This document shows positions 21,315 to 29,354 of a stretch of DNA of 29,354 nt, piece by piece. The notes beneath the pieces were generated by a model. The model did not search any database and was not told where the DNA came from. It was given only the letters and a program-made list of their open reading frames with translations. Both the position numbers and the translations under genes were made by a program. The DNA lies in NCBI GenBank assembly GCA_003990745.1, contig RBNI01000560.1:1-29354 (forward strand). The letters are read 5' to 3'. The stretch comes from Jimgerdemannia flammicorona. Its lineage: Eukaryota; Mucoromycota; Endogonomycetes; Endogonales; Endogonaceae. Position 1 is the first letter of the stretch, and each line of letters starts with the position of its first letter.

Positions 21315-21480
21315 TTCAAATTCTATTTTTCAAAATGTAATAACTTGACAAAAATATAACCAAATTTAACAATCTTTAGTTTATTAGATTCTCCTATATA
21401 AGAGAAATCCAACAAGCTAAAGATTGTTAAATTTGGATATATTTTATTAAGTTATTATATTTCAAAAAATAGAGTTTGAA
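21315..21480. repeat. Foldback inverted repeat, about 80-bp arms
   Basis: The left arm (21315-21393) and right arm (21401-21480) are near-perfect reverse complements with a loop of under 10 bases. A 20-bp core is exact: CCAAATTTAACAATCTTTAG at 21360-21379 against its complement at 21417-21436. Similarity continues weakly outward into the AATTCAATT-rich flanks. It could be a foldback/MITE-like element or a palindromic duplication. Confidence 0.85.
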
Positions 21481-22710
21481 TCAGATACTCAATTTGATTC
21501 ATTTGAGAGTACTAATAGTACTACTATCTATATATAATTATAGGATACTCAGGAGAAGACTAAGAAAATTTCTAAATACTTTTGAAAGAATTATAGTATT
21601 GAATAGTACTCTGAATGGACTAAATTTATTTAAATGAGATTCAAATTGGATTTATTAAGTAATAGATTCAAATTAACTTAAATTTATCTTATAATCTAAT
21701 TTAGATCAATTCAGTTTAATTTAAATCTTTGAAATATAAATCTTTGATAATATATATTATCTCTTTTTTATATATTTGAATACTATAATATAATGAGCAC
21801 ATAATCAGAGAAATGTAGCAGATTTCAATAACTCTTCTTAACTCCTTAGAGTTATAAGTAGTATCTATCTAATCTCATCAAATTACTAAAGTAAGACTTA
21901 AACTCTTTTGACTTGAGGTTTATTCAATCTAGATACTGGGAATATTTATACAGATTTATATACTAATTTTACTACTAAATATGAGGCTAAGTTATAACTA
22001 TGTTTTCTGTGAGTCACTTTTTATAAATATTAATTCTTAATATCTGTTAAATCTTTAATAATTATTAAGATTTAACATCTATAAAATTTCAATATTTGTA
22101 AAAGTAATAACGGTTTCACTAATAATATTTTAGATATAATATCTACAATAAAGGTAATTTCTACACTATAATAAATCAGAAAATTGGATTCAGATATTAT
22201 GATCAAATGTTTATTTTCTGTTTCTATTTTATACTATATATCACATCTTTTTTCTGAATAGATTATTTTTGATACAAAAATACCTATTCAAATTCCTATA
22301 TCTTAATATTTATATATTTGTTTCCTCTATATAGACATATTTGTAATATATCCAAGCAATTATCAGAATGTTTTTTGAGATCCTAAAAAAGTTTTCAAAT
22401 AATTAATTATTCAAAGTCAGATAGCAGCTCATCTTCAAAAGTCAGATAATAGCATCTTCTATTCTTTAGAGCAGTTTATTTGCATATTATTTAAAGTCAG
22501 ATGATGACATTCTTTAAATATTTTAACTTAGTAGTTCATATATGATATCTATAGTTCTGTAGTTAAAAGTAGAGCATTTTTGATAGCAAATAACTCATTG
22601 GATGGTAATTTGTATATAAACTAGTTCCTCCTATATAGACTTTTGACATATAATGACTTATGGGAAATTAGATAATAGGTTTGAGTTCAGGGTATAGAAA
22701 ATGGGTAAAC

Positions 22711-22900
22711 TATATATTGTGGGATGACTTCTAGGCTTATTAAGTATAGATAACAGACTTTGGAGTAAGACAGCAAATTATATATTACAGAATAGCTTTC
22801 AGACTTATCAAGTGTAGATAATGGACTTCAGGATAGAGTAGTAAATCTTATATTGTGAGACAGCTTCCAGGCTCATCAAGTACAGGTAATAGATAATACA
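22711..22900 (+). repeat. Three diverged 68-bp tandem repeats
   Basis: Units start at about 22711, 22779 and 22847. Each has the pattern TATATATTGTG, then CTTCTAGGCTTATTAAG-like, then TATAGATAA. They differ mainly by transitions. No coding role is seen. Confidence 0.7.
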
Positions 22901-23084
22901 TATAGTATAAGATACTTAGTTTCAATATTATATAATTCCAAATCTTATTAGTCTCAATTTTGGAGACAGTAGTTATATAGTAATTATTATAACTATCAAA
23001 TACCAACTAAACTACTAATATCAATAGTCAAAAACTGCCAACCATCAACTACCAACTATCAATCATTAACTGTCAATATCTTAT

Positions 23085-23470
23085 TCACCAAGATCTCCCT
23101 TGCAAAGCTCTTTATACAGATCCTCTTTCCAAGATCTTCTCCTTCACTAAGTATCTCTTCACTGAGTTTACCTTCACTAAATTCCCTTTTACAAAGTTCT
23201 CCTTCACTGAGTTCACTAAGATCTCACTGAGTTTCCCTTTTCTGAGTTCTTCTTTTTTGAGTTCCTCTTCACCAAGATCTCCTTTACTGAGATCTTCTTT
23301 ACTATCTTCACTGAGATCTTCTTTGCTAAATTCTCTTTATTATCTTTACTGAGATTTCTTTTACCAACTTCACTGAAATTCCTTTCACTAAGATCTCCTT
23401 TGCCATCTTAACCAAGATTCTCTTTGCCATCTTCACTAAGATTCTCTTTACTGAGACTCTTTATCAACCA
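23085..23470 (+). repeat. CT-rich minisatellite, TTCACTGAGATCTCCTTT-like
   Basis: This is an irregular array of about 15-20-bp units related to TTCACTGAGATCTCCTTT, with variants such as CACTAAGATCTCCTTT and TTTGCCATCTTCACTAAG. Many units carry the palindrome AGATCT or GAGATC. Unit length varies and units are diverged. It lies immediately before the LINE. Confidence 0.75.
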
Positions 23471-23824
23471 TCCTTTCTCTAGTAATATTCAGATTATACA
23501 ACCTTTTGGCAACACTTTAGACACAGTTTCTGAAGAAAAGCTACTAGCATCATGGCATCTATTGAGCATTCTGAGGTACATACTGAGCAGAGTGGCCTGG
23601 GTGTATTTAACTAGCAGTATGTGGGAAGGGGTCCTGGCTTGGGGGGAAGTGTGAGAGATCTGCTGGCAGGAGGATATAGTAGGGGAGGGGACAGTACTGG
23701 AGGTCAGGAGACAGGAAGAGTGAGCTTTGTGGATAAGGTGAAGGGAGATCAGTAGAGAGCTGGACTGGAGAGCTAGCTTAGGAGGAGCAAGGAGATGATG
23801 AAGGCTGCAGGGCAGCAGTCTTAA

Positions 23825-25570
23825 GGGGGAGTCTCTCTAAAGAGCTGGAGTAGTGGGGCTGATGGTGTAGGGGCTGAGGGGGTAACTTCTGATAAGAGTA
23901 TAATGGGTGATCAGAAAAAAAATCTAGATGGGACTGCTGATGATAGACCAAGCAGTGAGAAAGATATAAGACCTAGTAATCTGGCAGATAGTATAATGAG
24001 ACTAGCAGTAGTACAATTACTCAAGAAGTTAATCTCAGAGTTCACAGTTACCTTGTGCTTCCAGAGCTTGATAGTGATGGCAAAAATAGTCTTGGGACTG
24101 ATTGCTAAGCAGGTGGCTAGAGTAGCATCTATAAAGTTTTTGAAGAGACTGGAAGGAGTGAAGGTTGGTTTCAAAGGGGCTGGACTATTGGAGGAGTCTC
24201 TGAAGATAGAGTTGATAGTTGGAGAGGTGTGTGTTCTGATGACACATTGCTTGAGGTAGGACCCCAGGGTAGTGTAATTGCTGATGAAGGGGGTATCCAT
24301 AGTGACTGCTGAGAAGACAAGAAAGAGAGTTGAGGAAGTCATGACTGAGTATGGCAAGGTGGTCAATATTGGGTTCTGGGTCTGGAAGGGGACCTCATTC
24401 AGAACTGGGAATATTGATGTTTGAATTCAGTTGGTAGGGAAGGAAGCTACCAGGAAGGCTAGAGACTGGCCTTCAGTGATGGTCTGGGGGGCTTTCTTAT
24501 ATAAGGTGACAAGAGTGAAGGGGAGTGAGAAGGAGGAAGAGGATCTGCTGAAGGTACTGGAAGAGCTGAGCAGTATTGTGGAGCAGAGGGCTAAGGCTTG
24601 GAAGATGTATATTGAGTTGATACATTTGGAAGTAGTAGATGGAAAACAGATTAGAGTAGATAAGGGGTGGTGGAAAAGATTCCAAAGATGCAAGAGGCAG
24701 AGAGAGCTGTTGGAAAAACTGAAAAACAGGACAAAGAAGGATGCTGGTGGCATTGAAATTATGAGAGGAGCCAAGGAGAGTATCTGGGCTGGCAAGGATA
24801 AAGAGAATACAGAGAAGAGACCAGGAGGGGGAGAGGAGGTGAAGGGAAATAACTCTTATATAAATAGCACCTTTGAGGTCTAGGAGCCATCTCTGACCCC
24901 TACACTACTTATTAGATGAGGTCCAGCTTCAAGGAGCAGGGTGGCAGAGGATGTGCCCATGTGGGGAGCCTAGAGAGTACACTTTGGAGTTCTGGAGATG
25001 GCAAAGGGGGGGTAGGTAGTGGTGGTGGACAAGGATGAACTGGTGAATGTTCAAGAGGGGAAGTGAGATGAGGCTGCAAGCACTGGGGCTGATATCTTGA
25101 TGCTGGATAGAGGGTGGCCAGCAACTTCTGGAAGGAAGGAGGTGGGAAATCTGTTATGGATATACAAGATGATAAACAACTTTACAGTGGAGGAATTGGG
25201 GGAGGTGGACCTGCAAGTGATGAGTAATGAGTATTGGGCATATATCCTATATAGTAAGGGAGTAGTAGAGGCACTGAAGGCAGAGATTCTTGCAGTTTTC
25301 TTGGAGAAGGAAGGGTATGAGGTTGATAAGGAGAGGGAGACTGGGCTGGCAGTTGCTGCTGGTGAGAGGGCTGCTTTCTGTTGGGCAGAGCAGTATGGGT
25401 TGCAGCTCTGGCAGGAGGCCTGCCTAGAATATCATGAGGAATTTGAGGAGAAGGAGGATGGGGAGCTCTCTGAACTCCTGGTTGGATTGGAGACTAAGAG
25501 GATTGAAGAGGAGATAGAAGCTGTAGAACATGATCTGGACCTGGCTCAGAAGGAGATAAACATAGAGTAG
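23825..25570 (+). pseudogene. LINE ORF1, broken
   Basis: One frame can be followed from about 23825 (ATG at 23903) to TAG at 25568-25570, in three open pieces (23903-24259, 24431-24883, 25097-25570) joined in the same frame across stops near 24257, 24275, 24422, 24881, 24911, 24959, 25013 and 25064. The product would be a charged, helix-rich protein with likely coiled coil (EEEDLLKVLEELSSIVEQR; later EIEAVEHDLDLAQKE). It occupies the place of the RNA-binding ORF1 protein of LINEs. I see no CCHC zinc knuckle, which many fungal LINE ORF1 proteins have. ORF2 begins about 35 bases after it. Confidence 0.65.
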
Positions 25571-25604
25571 TAGAGGATATACTTACTATTACACATTATT
25601 TCTT

Positions 25605-28600
25605 ATGAACAGTAAAACCAACATTTTCTCTTTAAATGTGAATAGGCTCTGGTGTTCATTTCATCAATAGAATATTTTTGCTTGGCTGAAGGAATTGGAG
25701 ACTGATCTCTTTCTTTTGCAGGATATCAGGTGTAAGGATAATTTGGATAAACTGGAATGAATAAAGGAATAGAGAGGGGAGGTAGTTTGGAAGAGCAAGG
25801 TTGGGATTCTGGTCAGGAAGGGCAGAGAGGAGATACAGGATGTATAGAACTGTAGAGACAGGCTGGTCTGGGGTGAGTGGATTTGCACTGGTCAGGAACT
25901 GGTTACAGTTGGATTCTGCTACTGTTCTGTGGTGAGGGATGAGTGTGTAGAGTAGGTGAAGGGTCTTCAGGAGGAAGGGACTCTGGCAGAGGCTGGAGTG
26001 GACATGCTTGACAGAGACTTTAATATGGTTAGAGATGTACTGTTAGATAGAACTGATGGAGGGTGGGGGGTAGAGGGAAGGAGTGGAGGTTTGGAGGTAT
26101 GAGAGGAAGTAAAGAGGCTGAGTGCTTTGATAGATACTGGCAGGGAGCTATGGGGTGACTGAAGGATATATACACATTGAGTGAGTGGCCTGGAGATGAG
26201 AATTAACTAGATTTTGATAGCAGACTGCTGAGGTCTGGATACTTGAGAGTCTTTGGAGGCAGAATGGTATCCATGGTCTGATTATTAGAGACTGCTGGAA
26301 TAGAGACATTTTGGGGGGAGTGGGGATGGACTGAGACATTGGTGCCTCAACTCCTCCCTAGTAGACAATAAGATACTGTAGGATAAGTAGGCTGAGGATA
26401 TTCAGTAGAGGGTAGAGGGGTGAATAAGAAAAGGTGCCTCAGTTGGTGTTAGGTGGATGAGGCTGAAGGAGGCAGCTAGGGTCTATTGGAGGGAGATAGG
26501 TGCAGCAGCTGGAAAACAGAGGAGAAAGAAGAGGCTGTGGGCCTCTGCTAGATTGATAAGGCTGTTGGAAGATTGGGCAGGTATAGTGACCCTAGAGGGG
26601 GTGGAGGATTGGAGATTGTTATAGGTGAGAAAGGAGATTGTAGAGTTGCAACAGATATTGTAGAAGGAAGAGAAAGTACAAGTATAGAGTATGGCAGCAT
26701 GTCTCTATTAGCAGGGGCTGGAGGAAGGAGATAGGCCCTCTAAGTTTCTCATGAGGGCCCTTCAAGCAAGGAGGGTTCAGCAGAGATAGAAGAGGGTTTT
26801 CAATTCTGAGAGGACACTGGTGCATGGTATATAAGATATTCTCATATTACTGAAGGAGCAGTGGAGTGACTTATAGAGTGAGGAGGAGGGTGGGGCAGAA
26901 GATGCCTCTATTGGTATTGCCTTGGAGGATTGGCACCCACTATAGGTAGAAGGGCTGGACAATCTGGTGATACTAGTATAGGAGGAGGAGATTTACTAGA
27001 TTCTTGCTACAACTATATTGAATATAGCACCAAGTGAGGATGGCCTACTCTGGGCTTTCTGGAAGAAGATGGTAGATGTCTCTGGTGATGCTAGTATAGG
27101 AGGAGGAGATTCACTAGATTCTTGTTATAACTATATTGAATATAGCACCAAGTGAGGATGGCCTGCCCTGGGCTTTCTGGAAGAAGATGGTGGATGTCCC
27201 TGGTGTGCTGGGAGAGTTGAGGGCACTCTGTGACTTGGTACTACAGTCTGGGAGATAGGTAGGAGAGTAGGATCTGAGGTTGGTGGCACTGCTGTATAAG
27301 AACAAAAGTAGGAGGGAGGACTGGAGGAACTGGAGGCCAATCATGCTACTGAATATGGACAGGAAGTTGATTACTAAGATAGTAGTAGTGAGGCTACAGA
27401 AGGTGGCCCAGCAGGTCTTGAGGGTAGAGCAGTGGAGATTTATTGAAGGCTGACTCATTTGGAATGGCACAGCTTGGATATATAGTGTTATTGAAGGAAC
27501 ATGGGCCTGTGGATTGGATGGGTACCTGGTCTTCTTGGATCAGGAGAAGGCATATGACTGTGTTCAGAGAGTCTGGTTGGCAAAGATACTAGACAGAATT
27601 GGAGTCTCTCATCAGTTCTAAGCAGTAATGGTCAGTCTACTGGAAGGGAGCAGGACTGTACTCATATATAATGAGTATTGAGGGGTGGCTTTCTTTCTGA
27701 GTAGGGGTGTTCTCCAGAGGGACCCACTGTTCTCTATTTTGTATATACTCTCTTTGGAGCCCCTAATGGATAGGATTCAGCAGAAGATAGGAGGGCTCTC
27801 AGTTTATAGCATTGAATGGAAAGTTAGTACTTTTGCAGATAATATGGTAGTTGGTCTGAGTTCAATTGTCAATATTGAGAAACTCAAGGAGACTGTAGAG
27901 TGGTATGAGGTATACTCAGGGGCTAAACTCAATTAGTATAAGTATGAAACAATGGTGCTAGGTAATAGCCTGGTAGGGGGGGAGGTCATTGGAACAATTA
28001 TCCCTGCTGGAGAGACAGTGAGGTACTTGGGTATCTATCTGTCAGTGTATAGGTTCATTCTTCCAAAAATCTGGTGAGAGCAGTAGGTAGTTATCTGGGA
28101 GGAGGCCCTGCAAAGCTGGAGAGGCTACTACTTATCTCTGGCAGAGTGTATTTCTATCTTGAATACTTACTGGCTACTGAAGTTGTGGTATCTGGCATAT
28201 CATCTGGACTTCTTGGCCTGGGTGGTGAAGAGACTGCTGAAACTGACAAAGAGGTAGATCTGGACAGAGAGGAGGAGTCAGATTAGCTAGGAAATTTTGT
28301 CCCTATTAGTGAATAGAAGGGGACTTGGGCTGGTTGACTTTCTGAAGAGGTTATACTGTCTGAGAGCATGGTGGCTGAAGAGAGCTATTGAGCTGAGGGG
28401 AGGCAGCTGGGTTCCTCTATTGAAGAAGGTCTGAAAGATGAGGTTCTTACTGAGAGAATCTACAGGAGATCTTTTGTCCTTAGTTGGGCTTTATAATAAT
28501 GAGCACATGCAGTTTAAGGGCTTCTGGTAGAGAGTTACTGATGGGGTACACTGCATTGGCATTTATTGACAAGGAGATAAGGAAGAAGGGTCTTGAGGTC

Positions 28601-29354
28601 CAGCAATGTAGAGATGGAACTGAGTATTGCTGGAGGATATCCCCCTTGGTGACTTTGATATTAGTGATGGGGTTGAATGCTAGAGAGGGTTGGGGCAGAA
28701 TCTGGGTCCAGCAGATAGCAGTTGGTGGGTGTTGGCAAAGAGTGGGACTGGAACAGGATTTGGGACTGGAGTGCTGAGGTTCAGCAGTAGCTGCCACTGA
28801 AGTATTGAGTAGTCTGGTGATATATGTTGAGGAGGAATATCATGCTCAACTTTCACTCTGGCCACCTGGTGGAAGGGGGAACCTTTGACTATAAGGAGTG
28901 CTATAATATTAAACAGGAAGGGGGTTTTGTATAGATGCCTGAACATTGGCTAGGAGAGTGCAAGGTGCTCAGTAACTTCTAGATAGTAGTTGGGAAGAGG
29001 TTGGGTGTTATGCAGAGGAGAGATGGTGTGAGGGATCAGTGGGAGAATCTGCAGGATAGACTGGTGAGAGGGGTTGGGAGGAAATGACTTACTTTAGGGT
29101 AGATACTGGTTATATGGATTGAGTTGATAGGATATTAGCTATATGTATTTGAGGATGAGAGATGTCTGGGCTTAGAGATATGACTATTGCGATGGAAAGA
29201 ACTGATGGAGGATACTCTAATGGGTTGGTGGTATGGGTGGGGACTGCAGAGTAGATGGCAGTATTGTTTGGTAGAGAAGATATGTGGGCAGAGTGGGGGG
29301 AGGGTTGGGGTCATGGGAGACAGGATGATTTTCAAACATGAAGAGATGGGGGGG
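25605..29354 (+). pseudogene. LINE ORF2: endonuclease and reverse transcriptase
   Basis: The ATG at 25605 opens the endonuclease part (NIFSLNVNRL; FLLQDIRCK, where a QE-type metal-binding pair reads QD; DRDFNMVRDVLLDR, resembling GDFN). The linker leads to the LINE signature NIAPSEDGLLWAFWK. The RT part follows in the next frame: NWRPIMLLNMDRKLI (about 27336), FLDQEKAYDCV (about 27531-27563), GVLQRDPLFSILY (about 27703) and the catalytic box, which reads FADN instead of FADD (about 27832-27843). Then come VRYLGIYLS and a C-terminal NRRGLGLVDFLKRL region. The frame change between endonuclease and RT is explained by a 118-bp tandem duplication at 26963-27198. There are many stops. The end of the gene lies outside the window or is lost in decay. 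Confidence 0.85.
26963..27198 (+). repeat. 118-bp tandem duplication inside LINE ORF2
   Basis: Copies at 26963-27080 and 27081-27198 differ at about seven positions, all transitions. Because 118 is not a multiple of three, the coding frame shifts by one between copies. The endonuclease frame reads into copy 1 and the RT frame reads out of copy 2. Confidence 0.9.

Larger units (their letters stand above)
20341..23480. other. AT-rich gene-free region with decayed repeats
   Basis: No coding sequence is recognisable. The stretch is very AT-rich with almost no CpG (one at about 22109) and probably consists of deeply mutated transposon remains. It holds AATTCAATT-type short repeats at 21200-21310 with a small hairpin, a longer foldback at 21315-21480, three 68-bp repeats at 22711-22900, and a CT-rich minisatellite at 23085-23470. 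These are listed separately. Confidence 0.7.
23500..29354 (+). mobile_element. Decayed LINE (non-LTR retrotransposon), runs off end
   Basis: There is a G-rich plus strand, almost no CpG and two consecutive coding regions: ORF1, and ORF2 with apurinic-type endonuclease then reverse transcriptase. The start is placed where AT-rich DNA gives way to G-rich sequence (about 23.5 kb). The 3' end is beyond the window. The clade is uncertain (L1/Tx1- or Tad1-like). Confidence 0.85.

Noticed and set aside
21315..21480. Definite MITE call
   Set aside because: No target duplication could be identified at the arm ends.
23085..23470. CRISPR-like array
   Set aside because: Units are irregular and there are no conserved repeats with unique spacers; the context is eukaryotic.
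20341..23480. AT-rich block as a centromere core
   Set aside because: AT-richness and decayed repeats alone do not support it, and the block is short.

Overview
The window looks like transposon-rich nuclear DNA of a filamentous fungus. The reasons are a chromodomain-bearing Ty3/gypsy retrotransposon, a dUTPase-bearing gypsy relative, a decayed LINE, and heavy C-to-T/G-to-A decay of the repeats with near loss of CpG. The phylum cannot be settled from sequence alone; fungal Ty3/gypsy elements with a dUTPase have been reported in basidiomycetes, and ascomycetes remain possible.

Layout. 1-4985 is ordinary, CpG-containing DNA with no convincing intact gene. It holds a purine-only tract, a 26-bp poly(A) run, and a frameshifted F-box-like/Cys-rich gene remnant (3852-4824). 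An 81-bp poly(T) run (4986-5066) abuts an old gypsy element (element 1), which starts abruptly inside pol at a dUTPase domain. Element 1 runs 5067-6992 and resumes at 17358, because a younger complete element (element 2, 6993-17352) is inserted in it with a 5-bp ATACC target duplication. Element 1 then continues with integrase to 18566 and an LTR-like 3' region to about 20.3 kb. 20340-23480 is very AT-rich and gene-free, with a foldback repeat, a 68-bp tandem repeat and a CT-rich minisatellite. 23500 to the end is a decayed LINE with ORF1, and ORF2 coding for endonuclease and reverse transcriptase.

Element 2 is the centrepiece. Its LTRs are unusually long (2054 and 2065 bp) with TGTAAG...CTTACA ends. 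Gag, dUTPase, protease, RT, RNase H, integrase and chromodomain lie in one reading frame, now broken by 12 stops. Each LTR carries, in its U3 part, a 365-codon gene that matches no family I recognise. It is fully open in the 5' LTR and has two stops in the 3' LTR. A TATA motif 75 bp before its ATG, plus two TGAGTCA bZIP-type sites, suggest that it has its own promoter. A second TATA box downstream of the gene, with AATAAA further on, would drive and end the genomic RNA. The predicted protein has two PPxY motifs and an acidic di-leucine motif, which hint at ubiquitin-ligase/trafficking interactions. Element 1 shows a comparable arrangement (decayed acidic coding remnant, TATA, AATAAA), so an LTR-resident accessory gene may belong to a wider lineage. 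This LTR-encoded gene is the best candidate here for an undescribed system.
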